Below are positions 22,766 to 36,514 of a stretch of 64,000 nt of DNA, in pieces (positions within the stretch are counted from its first letter, which is position 1; every line of letters begins with the position of its first letter). The stretch is from positions 23,394,769 to 23,458,768 of the forward strand of contig NC_054872.1 of the NCBI RefSeq assembly GCF_018320785.1, written 5' to 3'. The notes beneath the pieces are model-generated. The model searched no databases and was not told where the DNA came from. It saw only the letters and a list, made by a program, of their open reading frames with translations. The DNA is from Cheilinus undulatus (lineage: Eukaryota > Chordata > Actinopteri > Labriformes > Labridae). Position numbers and translations under genes: made by a program.

Positions 22766-25700
22766 GTAGGTCAGTATTTTTATCAGTTTAATATTACATT
22801 ATTCAAGTACCGATGGTGAATTAATGGGAGTTTTTCTATTAATTTTAAAAATGAAATAAGTTCAAAGAGAATAAATATTTCTACTAAAAGTAATAACGAA
22901 ATGTTAGGACTTCTATTGACTAAAATCGACTTGAATATTTTTTTGTCATTTAAATCAAGAACAAAACAATGAAGAGTGAAAACGACTAATCTAAAGACAA
23001 AGACTAAGTTTTAAAAGTATTCTTTTTATCTTCTTCCTCTCTAACTCCATCAGTACCATGTAGTATTATCGTACACTGCATTATTAGTGGAGGTGACTGC
23101 ATGGAAACAGTGAAGAAATGCATGGTGAGTGTTTAGCAAAAATACAGCAGTACGGCAGTAATTAGAGTGTAAACTGATGTAAACGGTTTGTTGGGAATCT
23201 CTCTGAGATCTCTCCGTGATCTTCCCGAGATGAGATTTCGATGGAGCGAACTGATGAGGTCATCGCAATAGGATCTCCTGACTGGTTTGTCTGTGCTGCC
23301 GGCAAAGCGGAACAGACCGCCCCCACCAGATGAACAGAGATGAATAAATACACTGCTAAATGCGTGAGGGATAAGTCCACCATTATTTAAACCAGTTATT
23401 AAACACAGTAATTAAACACTTACCAAACAGATACGTCCTTCTCTATTCGTTGCTGCTGCTGGTTTTCTTCCCCCTCTCTCTCTAAACTATCAGGGTCAGA
23501 CTCCCGGTCTAACACGTACGGACTTATATAAAAATTTGCCATATTTTACTCACCGGTTCATTCAAAGTTTACAAGTACTATCATAGCAACATAGCCACAT
23601 TGGAGAGGGCGGGCACAAAACATTGAGTCCTGCCACCGGCCAGCCTCTGGAAAACCAGCCAATCGGAGGAAAGCAGGCCTGTGGAGGGGTGAGACAGCAG
23701 CGAAAACGGAGGTTAAAATAAGGGTTTTTCAGGACGGCAGTGTGAGAAACATGAGAAGTTTTTTTGAGCTGTAAACCATGTGAAGCTACTACGTGGGTAT
23801 CAGAGAGATGGTGTAAAGCCTTGAAGAAAAGGCATAATACCCCCTCTTTAAGGAAGCAAAAGTTCAATCAGGAGAGGATAAATTTCTACTAAAGGATAAC
23901 CCGTCTGTTAACAAACAGTCCATGTAAGGTACACTAGTCGTACATTGTGGCACAGTTCACAGAGTGAACTTCTGCTCGGATATTGTTTCCACCTTATTAA
24001 CAGCCTTTTGAAACAGATATCTTTCAGAGTGTTGTAAATTTCTCTCTCGGCTCTGCTGATGACACAGTGTCCTCAGGGTTAAACCTTTTGCCTGTAATTA
24101 TTGGTATTGAAAAGTGGAGGAAAAATATTCTGAAGGCCAGTGATCACGGTGGATGGACCGTGACAGCTGAGGCTGACTGTTTGACACCCAGCTGTCACTG
24201 CTTGCTGCAAGAAAGTGTTGCTGTAAGTTAAAGCTCCATGTGTAGAATTTTGTGTCTTAAAGTGGAAGAAGTTACCTGAACACATTTGTAGAGAATTTAC
24301 TTTTACTTTGAGTGTTGTTATGGATTCAAAGCAATAAAAGAAACACACTTTAACCATTTCACTACTTTAAGAAGGGATGAAAGACATGAAAAGCATGAAC
24401 AAGATTAAGAAAAATTGGCTTACAACATTTATAGAAGCATTTTATGGTTGCAAGGCATGAAGCTTGCAAGACATAGACATCATGAAAACAGAAAAACATA
24501 AAGTATTCGTTTAGATTTTTTTAATACCTTACCTCATTTGACTTTAAGTCACTCAGGCCCATCAGAATAGCAACCTATATACTTTAACCTAACCTGAAAC
24601 AGATGCTCAGACTTCTTTCCCAGAGTCTGGCAGGAGGAGGCAGCCAAAGCATGACTGCAGCAGCAGCTGCGATGCATTTTGACCTCAGACTTTACGGCCT
24701 TGAAGAACCAAGGGAAAGGAAGGAGAAAATTTGGAGATGAGTTAAATTAAAGAAAAGCTAAAAAAGAACGGGGTCATGAGTGTGTAGTGGCTTTACGTGT
24801 CGGTGGCTTTTAGTCGATCCTGGCTGCAGGTGATTATTCTCTTGCTGGAGTGTGACGTGCTCTTTTACCCCAACTAGTGTGGCACAAAGAGAACAAGAGA
24901 GGGCCACCCAGTAAGCCTAATTCACTAATAGATTTCAGAATAACAGGGTGCTTTTTTTTATATGACAGCTGACTTTAATAGTGTATGAGAGTGTTTAAAA
25001 AACTCTGAACATTAGTAGACATCATGGGAAGGGCATTCCTAAATTGTTCTCATCCTAATAAATGAATAGCTCAGTGACATCTTTATTTCATTAATTCCTT
25101 GTCTTTCCTTGAAACTCCTGAGCAACATAAAGCTGGGAAAGCCATTCATTTCACTTAAAACTAATAAATTCCAGCTCTTTGAAGGAACGATCCTCTGCCG
25201 TTTTATCTCCGGCTGCCATTCCCTCTGTGATTCATCTTAAATGTTCCTCTTCAGTGGCCCACATTTAGCCCTGCTGTCATGTGTGCAGCCATGTGTCACA
25301 CTCTCACAAGTCTTCTCCTCATCGCTCGCTGGCCTGCCCGGAGCAGAAGTGAAGTACCTCTGTGTGAAAAGAACAGGTGACTCAGTCAGTGCTGCTGTCA
25401 ACATCATCACTGATTCTCAAGAGCTAAAAGTGCGGCCAATGTGCCGGGCAGTCAAGCTGGATATAATTAGCCCTGTGCTGAGCAACCAGCTGCCCACAGG
25501 CATAACATGTAGCCACTCAATGCCAGTGAAACATGAAACAGCCGAATGGTGAGAGTGCCATGCGGATGATGATGGGTAGAATTTCTCAAGCTTGAGTGTT
25601 GGATTGTAATAGAGCCACTACACTACCTGCTGCTCTGCACACTCATGTGGACGCATTCAGCAAAATGTCCACAAAAATCTGACTCAACCAACTAAAAAAA

Positions 25701-28700
25701 GTGTTTTTCAAGGGGCCTTACCCCTTGAGTTACTTTCATATCATAACGTATTTGTCCCTAAGGACAAAAAATGTCCACTTCCAAAAACTGTCCCTCAAGT
25801 TCAATCAAAAATCAATATTCATTCGTCTTTCTTCATCCACTCTCATACCTCACAGGTGCCTACAATGAACACTCTATCCTCTGTTGAACTAAACCCATTC
25901 TCACCCATTCTCTACTGAGCCATTTAAAGACACCCCCAACCTAAGCCATACGAAATTTTAAAAATTTCACTCTGCTAATGCCTACCTATTTTCATGCCTC
26001 ATAAGAAAACTCAGATTTTGGCATGCATCAAGACCTGCCTCATTATTCAGTCCATACAGGTTCTTAAGAGTGCAGGGCCGAAGATACAGTCCTGACTCAC
26101 CCCAGAGTCAACGAGGAAAAAGTCTGAGATGGAGTCAGCACATTTCAAATGGGATCTCGTGAAGATCCAGATTCCTTTAGAGGTCATCCCTAGTCATGGA
26201 GTTGAATGCCATCACTGGTTTCATATAAGAGTTAAACAATCTTTCTGTCAAATTAGTGAGATATCACCAGTGCATTGTCCTTTGATGAACCATGTCAGTG
26301 TTGTGGATGATTACTGAGGACTTTGTTGATATATGTGTGCTCTCAATTGTGACTCAAAAGTGATTCTGTTCTGTGTTTACATATCCACAAGTGAGCAGCG
26401 ACAGCAGCCAATGATGCACATTGGTACTAATGTATCTAATGTGCATGTACTGTATGTCAACTGACATGTGTGAACTAAGTTTTCCTCTCTGTGAGGAGAG
26501 ATCCATTTTGAACAGAGCTGATGCCCCGCTGTGTGATTATTCCTCTGTTGTTATTTTGGTCTAGTTCTAAGTCTGCACACTAGAACTTCTGTGCACACTG
26601 ACTCTGATAACAGATGTCAGCTGAAAATTTAAGATAGTTTCAGATTTATGTGTTTTGCTGCTGTTAAATACAGCAAAACAATGTTAAAGCAAATGTTTGG
26701 TAGTTGTTCGAAATGGCGGAAATTTTTGACCAGAGACAACAAAAGTCTAATCTCTGATCATACCTCATCGTGTAGGAGCATATAGTATTGTGTATTTTAA
26801 TGTGTTATAATCTTAATCTTACTGTACAAAATTATTGACCTTGCAAAGCAGATGGGTTTGCCAGACCATCTCTGACGTCAGACCAAATCCAGCTTGAAAA
26901 GCTCCAATCCACAACATTTGTGCTGAACCGAACACTGTTTGGACCAATCAGCATCATTTGAGGAGAACGAGTCGGCAGCTTTGGTCAGGTTTCTATATGA
27001 AATAAAGAGTAAAGACAACACTAAAAACTTTTCATGATGTGAAAGATGCTTTCGTTCTTCTGCTGACCTGCTTTGGTTTGGGTTTGTGATAGTTAAGGGT
27101 TAGTTGTTGTGTGAGTAGTTGTGTCTGTGGCTGCTAGGGAGTGATTAGCTCAGACATAGCCACAGCGGCAGTTTTTGTCATAACTGGACATGTCTTTATT
27201 AAAGCAAGGGCAGAAACTGGCACTGACAGCTTATCATGACGGAAAAGATGTTTTCATTCTTCTGGTCTGCTTTGGCATGAGTTTGTGATCGTTATGGGTG
27301 GGGTTGGCCAGTGCCTGCTGCAGTGGTAGCTTTAAGCTCAGATGTAGTTGTAGGAAAGCCACAGTTTAATTGGAAATGGTCCACAAGAGCAAAGAGAAAC
27401 CTTACCTTAAAATAGTTTTGCATGTCTCCTGATGGGCCTTGGCATCAATTCTATTCGCATGCATGCAATGTCATTTTGTCTCGTCCAGACAGGAAGTTCT
27501 TCCAATTACCTTTTAAGAATTCTTTGAAAAGTCCTGCCTTTCCCAAACACTTTCTATTGGAACTTTTCCAGATTAATGTGAAATATATTCATGCAATGGA
27601 TATAAGAAACAGTCTACCTGGCAAGTCAGGCTACCAATATTTTTTTTCATTTTTTTTGTATTTAAATAAACCCTATCCTGTATCTTCCCATATCACGTCA
27701 TGACATAATGTATCTTATTCTCCATCTGCTTGGTCCTCTGGTTAGGTCTGATTTTATAGAGAATATTCATAGTTAAGGGAGTGTCCCTGTGTCTTTTACT
27801 CTCTGTGTACACTTTAGTTAGCACTTAATCATATGTTTGTAGACTTCTTCTCCAGGGATCTTGATGGGTGGGACACGAATACATCTGACTATAAGTGTGT
27901 TTGGTTTGGTGGTGAATGTGTGAACACCTAAAAAGTCCTGAAATCCTCTAAATATATAAAGCCAGGGATGGATAAGCTCACTTTAATATCTTGTATTGGT
28001 TAGTTTGTTTAGTAATTTATTGGCTATCAAAAGATTAAAGTCCATGAAAGGCTGAACGTAACACTATAAAGGTTACGCTGTACAGTTACTGTGAGATGTA
28101 AGATAATTAAATAAAAACTTTTAATTGTGTATTAGTTTGTCATTACCTCTTAGTCTTTACTATGGATTAATATCTTTTTTATCTCCCACAAAATACTATT
28201 TTAATTCCCCTGGTTTCAGTAACTGCTAAACTGCAACATTTCTTTTGGAGATTTTTCAGTGCACATATAGGATGGGTCATCAAATTAAAAAGGCATGACG
28301 TACCCCCTCACATTCAGTACTCTTGCAGTGGAAAAACATCGTCTGCGTGTGGTGAGGTGGAAAGAGATCCCATGGAAACCTGAATATGTGCCATGGAGCT
28401 GGATTAGTGTACCAGGGTACCACAGGGTCAGACCTTATCACAGCACACATTATCATCTATGCTGTTTGATACGGCCCCAATATATCTGCTGGAAAAGGCT
28501 TTGGTTGCCGACAGATAATAATTTATTATATCAAAGCTTCACTGTCAGTCAGAACGTCATCACTGTTTGTTTTTCTAAGAATTTGATCAATTTTATGGCT
28601 TAGCTTCCTTGAATTGAGAAAGAAAAATTAGCACATGGACAGAAAAACAAAAATATGCACAAATTTCTTTAATATAAACCATCATGTACAGATCAAAAAA

Positions 28701-28990
28701 ATCACAGTCTAATTTTTACAGTCATATTCTGATTGTCTTGATACCCACTGATATCTTATTATGCACAATTTTCCAAAGTCCTAACAAATAATAAAATGCT
28801 TCATATTGAAATTTTAGAGGGAAAGATAATTATGAGAGACTGTTGATATAAGAAAAAAATGTCATTTTAAATTCATTTTCCCTTAATGCAAGATAATATA
28901 TACATATATTTAATCAATTAAAGTTGTTGCTTTTCTTTCTTCCAGCAAGAGGAAGTTTCATTTTTAGGGACCTCAAAATTGTATCTCTGC
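22766..28990. other. Non-coding interval with old repeats
   Basis: No supported exon. 23165-23850 looks like a DNA-transposon-derived repeat: it is GC-richer than its surroundings, contains GAACAGACCGCCCCCACC, and ends GCATAATACCCCCTCTTTAA, a phrase common at the ends of teleost non-autonomous elements. 26860-27580 is a further repeat with an internal duplication, listed separately. The open frame at 25241-25552 has no recognised family. Confidence 0.45.
26860..27580. repeat. Interspersed repeat with an internal imperfect duplication
   Basis: Two diverged units follow each other. One is at about 27033-27195, with GAAAGATGCTTTCGTTCTTC, GCTTTGG, GTTTGTGATAGTTA, GCTCAGACATAG and CCACAG. The other is at about 27233-27385, with AAAAGATGTTTTCATTCTTC, GCTTTGGCATGAGTTTGTGA, GCTCAGATGTAG and CCACAG. 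A relative is found near 49240-49520. Confidence 0.55.
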
Positions 28991-29019
28991 TTTTTTGCAG
29001 ATGATGCACTTCTGTTGAG

Positions 29020-29420
29020 TCTCCATTTGTGATGCAAAATGAGTCGATCCAAAGAGCTTATTCACTTCAAGCGTGGTACTGTGATCGATCCCACCTTTGC
29101 ATTAAGATGGTATGTGAAATTTCATCCCTGGCGGGTACTCCACAGTCATCTGTCAGTGATATTATTAGAAAGTGGAAGCATTCAGAAAGAACAGCAACTC
29201 AGCCACAAAGCAGAAGACCAAAAGTGCAAAGGTGCATGGTGCTTAAAGTCATGGTGCTGACTCCATAGCTGAAGAGTTCTGAACTCTCTGTTTTCATTAA
29301 TGTAAGCACAAAAAACAGTGCGGCCTCACATCACCAAGTCCACTGCCAAGCATCAGATAAAGTGATGTAAAGCAATCTGACACTGGACTAAGCCAAGGAT
29401 AAGTGGAGTAGCAATAATTC
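29020..29420 (+). mobile_element. Tc1-like transposon remnant, N-terminal part of transposase
   Basis: A start reading MSRSKELIHFKRGTVID at 29039 switches frame and continues as VCEISSLAGTPQSSVSDIIRKWK, then TATQPQSRRPKVQR. This is the helix-turn-helix DNA-binding part of Tc1-like transposases. A further trace, INVSTKTVR, follows near 29300. The catalytic DDE domain is absent and frames are broken, so this is a fossil. Confidence 0.8.
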
Positions 29421-32239
29421 GAACATGTTACATTGGAATTCAATTGTATGCAGTTTAACACTTAAACATTTAAGAGGGGACAGATTTCATAAAATACCCT
29501 TCTATTTCTAAAGCTGTAGATGTTAGCTACATTACAGTGCAATATAGTAATTTGAATGAAACCACCAAAAAGTAGATAAAATGTAATGCTAATGCAGCTT
29601 GTGTCAGTGTAAAACTGTTACTGCATGTAAATGCATCCATAATATTCCATAATATCTGGCATTATAAAATATTATTTACACGATCTATAATGATGTACAG
29701 ACACCTGAAATGGTATTACTTTAAATTCTGTACATCTTCAGAACATTTTTTGTTACTTTTGATGAGTAATGTTTGCTTCAGTGACAGTCTCTCAGTTCTT
29801 CCATGACTTCCTTAAATGTTTTTACTATATATGATATCTAGGAATGTAGTTATGTATAGAAGATGGTTGTGAAATCACCAATAAAGGCCAATGAACCTGA
29901 TAGATTTGGCCATGGCCTGGGTTTATATTCTCTCTTGATAAAGTGAGAGAGAAAAAGAGGTGGGACAAGGTGACGGACAGATAGAGAGCATTGATGAATC
30001 ATGGAGAGGGCATGACCAGACGTATTCCCAGCATGTCTAACTTACAGCAGAGGTCACAGTACAGCTCTGTGAGGAAAGAAAGGGTTAAATGCTTCACAAG
30101 GCTTATCGTGTTTACACTGTTGCTTAAAAAGAAGTTATGTAAAAGGGAGAAAGGTAGCAAAGAGAGAGAAACACAGGCCACACAGGCGTTTTAATTGTAG
30201 AGTAAAATGTTTGGACTGAATGTGGAGCGGTTTCTTGAAGCCAGTACTTCCACAGTTTGTAACCTGGAGCAGCTTTGGGCCATGTGTGCAGCATGCTGGC
30301 TGCCTCCTGCCTGCTTTCAGTTACAACACCACATAAATCTAACCTTCACCAGCAGGAATCACATGAATCTTTCAAACAGTGTAAAAAGCCAGCTTTGTTT
30401 TTGCTCAAACGTTCGTTTAGCTATCAATATTCAACAACAGCTGTCACAAATGTGGACATGCAGCTCAAAGATCATAAATGAATTAATCTAATAAACTGTC
30501 TTTGTTGTTTTGCTATCATAAAGGTCTTTGAAGCTCTTTGAACCTCCAGCTGGCTCTCTCTGACCCATGGCATGATGGGATACACTTTTGTCCAATCCCT
30601 TAAACCTTCCAGGGGTAGGATTAAAAAAATCAGGATTGTTTATCTGAGAAATGAGCTGCTAAATTATATTCATTGATTGCTCATTGAGAAAGGGGTTGAT
30701 ACAGTTGGACAAAGCCGGCCCTTGTGTTTCCAGACTTTGAGTATCACTTACAGGAGTCAAGCTGTGCTGGTATGATCATGACCTTAGCAGACATCGTCTC
30801 TGAGGAACCTGTGGTGTCTTTCAGCTGTGCTTAACCCCAAATGTGTCCAGTTAATTCACACAATCACTCTCTGCCTCATAACACTCCAAATCACCCCCTT
30901 GGTGAAGTTTTTTCTATCAGCTACTGGATTCGGGGTGTGGAGGAGCAGCATTTCTGGGAATGAAATCAGATCTTGGACCTAAATAGGGGTTCTCTCTCGC
31001 GTCTGGTGAGCACCACTCTTGCCATGTCTGGTAGCTTTTATTATGAAATGTCCACACCAGACACATGTGTTGAGAAAATTACAGCACTTGTTTATTTTAC
31101 AAGCTTTTACAGCCATATTTGTTGACTCAGCAGTATCTGCACATTGCTGACAGCTGTTGTTTTGTGTCTACATCTCCGTGGTGCATGCTGGGGGTATTAG
31201 AGAAGAATAAGACCAGTTTGGGAGCCATTCATCCACCAACACCAAAGCTGGGAAGTGTAGCATTTGACAGGGAAATTTAAGTACAACATGGGACCCTAAA
31301 TGTCCTGGTGGGGGTGGGGGGCGTTGCATAACATGATTTAAGCTCCAGTTAAAGAAGCTGTCCAAGTTAGGCCGTCTCAGACATACAGAGAGAGGAGAGG
31401 GTGTTTTATTACCTGGGCCATACATTCCTCTGTTACATGAGGTCTTCTATAAGCAGCAATATGTTCCAATAGCACGTGTTGAGATGAACATGTGCTGTGC
31501 TGTGAGATGGAAGAAAAAAGAAACAAAAATATGTTCTTTTGGGGAAAAATGTGCACACAACTCCCTCAGTTTTACTGCACATCAGCTTTGAATTTACAGG
31601 GAAGAGATTTATCACACCTTCTAAAAGAATTTCTTATCTTTTCATGACATATTCACTTCAGTAGATCACAATTCTAAAAAATCAGTCATTACTGGACTTA
31701 AATCTGTTCTCTTACTTAAAGAATTTTTCATTCTTCTCAACTGTACCTTGACTCAGAGGTTTTTCCTCTGTTGATAGAGTAAAGTGAACTGGACTTACAT
31801 AACAGCTAACACTATATTTGACCGTTGAGCTTCAGAGCACTTCAACTATGCAACTGCCTATCTTATCCCAAGATACTGCCAAAGCCATGACACAACTACG
31901 AACCTGCAGAGCCTGTGGAAAAAAAGTTGAAAATGAAGCCACCGTTCTTACATAGAACTACAGTCAATCAAAAGAATAAAAAACAGAACTCATCTTTTAC
32001 TCATCTTTTTTAGACTTTTTGCTCAGTCTTAAGATGACCCCAAGGTTTACACAGCCTTATGCTGTCATTACCTCATACATCTTTGCAGATTAAACACTGT
32101 AACTTGAGCATCATCAGGATCAATGCAGGAAAATCTTAACTTGAATAGGTGACTCTATTTGATAGTCCCTATAGTAACTATTTTGCTCCATGCACAGCAG
32201 AAGTTAGCAAAAAAAAAAAAAAAAATCACCTTTTTTTCT

Positions 32240-32317
32240 GGTTTATGGTTCCGCACCTCCCCTGAAGTTCTGTGGTGCCCCCCAAGGGAGGCCCGCCTCA
32301 CACTTTGAAAACCGCTG
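32240..32317 (-). mobile_element. hAT-like terminal inverted repeat (one end only)
   Basis: Read on the minus strand from 32317, the sequence begins CAGCGGTTTTCAAAG and runs into a GC-rich block with CCTCCCTTGGGGGG. That matches the general CAGYGGTTCTCAAA form of many hAT ends. No partner end was found nearby. Confidence 0.4.
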
Positions 32318-33089
32318 GACTAAGAAAAGTGTCTAGTACACAATAGTCTGTGCTCATTATAAAGTTTCTTGTGCTCACAAATTTTCATATGCATAAAAAT
32401 GTTGTGAGCACACAGAAAATCATTTAGATTTCTCTGGTTCAAACATATTGTGAAAAGACCATTAAGTTCAACCAAAAAAAAAAAAAGTGGTGAAAACTTT
32501 GTGGTGCACAAGCCGTTCTGATTTGCACACTATGTTTTTGTTTCGCAGGACTGTTTTGCTCATGGCATAATCTTCTGTGGAGCTTGTACAGTGATAAAGA
32601 TAAAAAATGAAAAATGGCTCAGTGCCACGAGATAATAACACATGGTCACAAGTTAAGTAAAGCAGGGCAAAATACACAACATAACCCTGCCAAATGGGTC
32701 AGATTGCCCTTTCAGACCAAAGTCAGCAAAGGTCCAATAACTGGATGGTTGCAAAGACTATCTTGAGTAAGAGTGATCTTTCTCACAGCAGGCTGTTCAG
32801 TAGATGAACAGTGCCACTCACCAGTCTTGAAATGAAACTTGTTCAATATGTATTGTAAAGAATCCTGTTGTGTGGGGAAACGGTCTGCCCACAGAGTTGG
32901 CTGGGTCCCTAGAAAACTGAAAGACCGGGCCCTCTCCAGCTGTAATCTATTGATGGTATCAATGCATGTGTATTGGATCAGTAGCATTGGTGCTAGCATC
33001 CTGCTAACAGTTACTTCATGTTAGAGCTGAAAAGTTCGTCAACTGTTATTGGGTACTGATAATTCAATTATTTGTTTTGCGGTACTTTT

Positions 33090-33240
33090 GAACTAATTTT
33101 TCCATGCATTATTGCCACATCTGTTTGCTGCTTTTAACCATTTTTTGCCACTTGTCACCAATTTTGCACCACTTTATTGAACTTTCTTTTCCAGTTGTAT
33201 CACATTTTTGCCCTTCTTCACCTATTTCTACCACTAAGAA
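33090..33240. repeat. Degenerate minisatellite of TTTGCCAC-type units
   Basis: Short units such as TTATTGCCACATC, TTTTTTGCCACTTGTCACC, TTTTGCACCACTT and TTTTTGCCCTTCTTCACC recur irregularly about every 15-25 bases. Confidence 0.5.
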
Positions 33241-35934
33241 CATGTGGCGTACGCCGTTCTCCATGACCATTTGTTTCAAACGGTAGTAGAAGAGGAGCAG
33301 AGGACACGAACACAATCATGTAATCTGCCTTTACCGCTGTTGTTAGCTGGGCTTGCACAAGCAGGTCAGGTGGGCTATGACGTAAATGTTTCAGGAAAGA
33401 TGTGCTTGATTGTACACAAGAGACGAAACGGTTTGCGTACACAGATTTGTTCACTCTAGGACTGATTTTAAAAAAATATGGTTGTCAGGCTCCCAAAATG
33501 GCCGTTCCATGTAGATGAAATATCGATACGATCAAATACTTTTGCGGATACTCCTGAAGTCGTCTCGGTGTGGATGATCCATAAGACTGCTGCGTGTAAA
33601 AGGCCTCAAATCAGGTCATGCCCCTACATCTGTTGATGTTGGTGGTTGTGTGGCAAAATCTGGCCCAAAATCAGCCTCATAATTGTACTTTGCCAGTCTA
33701 ACATGACAATAAGCTATTAATGCTTAGCCACAAGATAATTATTGTTCATCTCAGTGTAGGGAATGTTCATTGTTAATGTAGAGTCACTTTAAAATTATTC
33801 AAACTTAGGGCTACTATCTCGTGGCTTTTTAAAGAATTGTATCTATGTCATCCCACAAACGTATTTTTTTTTCTTTTCTGCATACTAATCAAACAACAAA
33901 AGTAGAGATGGTCTTTACAACAGTTTAACAACATAGCAACATAAATACAGTATTTTTCCATTCAACTCTGCTCATATGTACAGAATTAAGAGCCGGTGTA
34001 AAACGCCTCTTGGATATTCAGTGTGTTTTGACGTGTTTGTTTTTTCCAGCAGCTCTTTAAAACACTACTGTAATCCATCAAGCAGACAGCTGACGAGGGA
34101 GTCTGACGTCAGAGGCACGGCTGCTTGCGTAACCTGGTTCCTCTGTCTCACAGATATGTCATCCGGAGCAATCAGGGAAAGTAAATTTACCTCTCTTATC
34201 ACATATTCACTAGCACAGGTATCCTGACTGGTCAGCTCAACCTGTTTGAACTACAGGGAGGTTATCAAGAGCCAGAGAAGATTGAGCCTGGAACAATCAA
34301 ACTTTTTATTCTTTAACTTAAGTCATTAAAGATCAGACATGTAAAAGCAGCACCTATATAATGAGTGACTTATGACATACGGTCTAATAACAGTGAAGTG
34401 TTTTCACATGTCTGAATGTGCTTCAGTGATGGATAAGGGAAGTGTTTTTGAGGGGAAATTACTCACTTCAATTGTAAGCACCCTGACACACCAGTGATGA
34501 CTTCACGGCTAATCTTGTGCGACAGACATGGTGTTATCAGTCCTCACACAATTGATCACTCTGACACTTTTTGGAGACATTGATTTTCAGCCACGCTTTT
34601 ACAACTCGCTGTGACGTCCACTCGTGTCCCTGCACTTGAGAAAAGCTCTGCCTGCTTCCTCTTCCTTGCTCACACTGAGGCAAGACACCTGACAAAGAAA
34701 TAAAATCACCTTATAGTTTCAACTATACAGTACAGTGAGAAAACAGACTTTCTTTTGATTCATTTGTTGTAATGTCCCCAAGAACACCAAATGGTTTAAC
34801 AATGTTTAGTTATAGTTAGGGCTGGGCCTGTCTTTTGCATCATTTGTTTAAGGTGTGTTTAAATAGTGGTTATCTCACCGCGCCTATTAGACTCACAGAC
34901 TCAGCAGCCCTGGCTTTAGCAGGATGTCACCTTCATAAACAAAGGATCACAAAAGGAGTCACACAAAAAGCAGTGAATGTTTTAAGTCTTAACTGAGTTA
35001 TTGACTTCACATCCTCAGACATGAGGCTGCGCAGGAACCTGAGAATGTCAAGTGACGAATGACATTTATCGGCTGTCATTGTCCCCCCCCCCCCCGAGTG
35101 TTTCAAATTCAGGTGTAAGGTGGCTCCTCTCCCAGGATGCACAGCTGCCACACGCCTGGTTATTTATAGCCGTATGACGCAGATGTCTCACAGCAGCACC
35201 TGGCAGGACCCTCAGCTGGAGACGCCACTGCCCAGCTGCCCGACAACCACGGATGCTGCTGTTGCCAGAGAAACAGGATTATGTTGACATCACAAGGCTT
35301 GATGTGATCTTTCACGGCAGAGAAAATCCACGGTACACCCGTGCCATGACGTCCAGGGGGGCTTGTTAGACCCTGTCAGCTTCAAGCTGTGTGTTGTGGA
35401 CCCTGGACAGGAGCTATGTGAACTAAATATACACGTTAAAGAGAACATTAAAGGCCTATGGTTCTGTGCCATTTTTATTGCTGCATCACTAAAAACAAAC
35501 AGGTCAATCACAAAATGAACTTTCCTCTCTTATAAAAATTTTACAAGTGCTATGAGCAGTTAGTTATTTCCTAAAGGCTGACATATTTGGGCCATAATAA
35601 AAGGGGAAATGACTTAAGCTTTCACGTGTATTGTTTACTAGTAAATTACACGGTGGAACAATCTTTAGGCCTTCTCAGCACAGAAAGTGTAATGTCTGCT
35701 ATTGTGAGTAATGTCTGCTGTTGAGTCAAGTCTTTCATTATGGGTTATTTAGTGCATTGAAACACATAATAGACGGCGTACAGGTCACAATGAGTTATAA
35801 AGACAGGAATGATGTGACTATTTACCTTATCCAAAGAAATTCAGGCGAGGTTCACGTAAATGAGGATACTAGATAACAGGACAGTGGCTAATTTAATGTG
35901 TCAGCCCCTTGAGGCATGTGGACCTTTCATCTAA

Positions 35935-36115
35935 GTTTGGGGTGGTGTGTATAGGAACAGACACAGTGGATTCAGTAAGAGATCAAGGACAGAGTGGGGA
36001 ATGACATGCTGGAGAGGAGCCACAGGATGGACTTGAACCCAGGCAGCCCACTTGGAGGACTTTAGCCTCCATACCTTGGGCACGACCTTACCACTAGGTC
36101 TTTGGCAACCTGTTA
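35935..36115 (-). repeat. tRNA-derived SINE (minus orientation)
   Basis: On the minus strand a box A-like TAGTGGTAAGG (complement of 36086-36096) is followed about 50 bases later by a perfect box B, GGTTCAAGTCC (complement of 36029-36039). An AGCATGTCATTCCCC stretch follows. That is the layout of a tRNA-derived SINE, not a functional tRNA, because no acceptor stem or cloverleaf can be drawn. Confidence 0.6.
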
Positions 36116-36514
36116 TCTGGCTTATGAATTTCTGTATAGACAAGGGACATTTCTCTATCTTATAAAAATACTTTTTGCCATCACTAAGGAAATAACTTAA
36201 AGAGGAGTATATTTAAAACAAAATGACCCTCTGCTTAGGTAAAGCACCTTCAGTTTAAAACTTGCTTTGAGAAAATATAGATGTTTAAAACTCTTAAATT
36301 AACAAGCAACATTTTGATCTTCAATCACCGGTTATTATTGTTTTAATGCTCCATGTAAAACAAGGAAAGGAATACCATAGTATAGAGAAAATCAAATGTT
36401 TGTGTTCGAATAGGCATGGCATTGTCACACTGGGCTTGATACATATGTTACTTCTAAATGTCTTGAGGTTAAAAATTAAAGGCCTGTCAAAATTTTTAAA
36501 ATGCAAATTGTTAT

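Larger units (their letters stand above)
29421..35900. other. Non-coding interval, no gene seen
   Basis: I find no convincing exon or intact element. 33090-33240 is a degenerate array of TTTGCCAC/TTTTGCACC-like units. 32200-32220 is a poly(A) run, and 32240-32317 ends in a hAT-like terminal sequence. A run of 14 C occurs near 35081-35095. Regulatory elements for tent5b could lie here, but nothing can be shown by eye. Confidence 0.5.

Noticed and set aside
25241-25552. 103-codon ORF
   Set aside because: No recognised motif and no splice signals that tie it to other exons. Chance cannot be excluded.
36029-36096. tRNA gene on the minus strand
   Set aside because: Box A and box B are present but no acceptor stem or cloverleaf forms. 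It is a SINE head.
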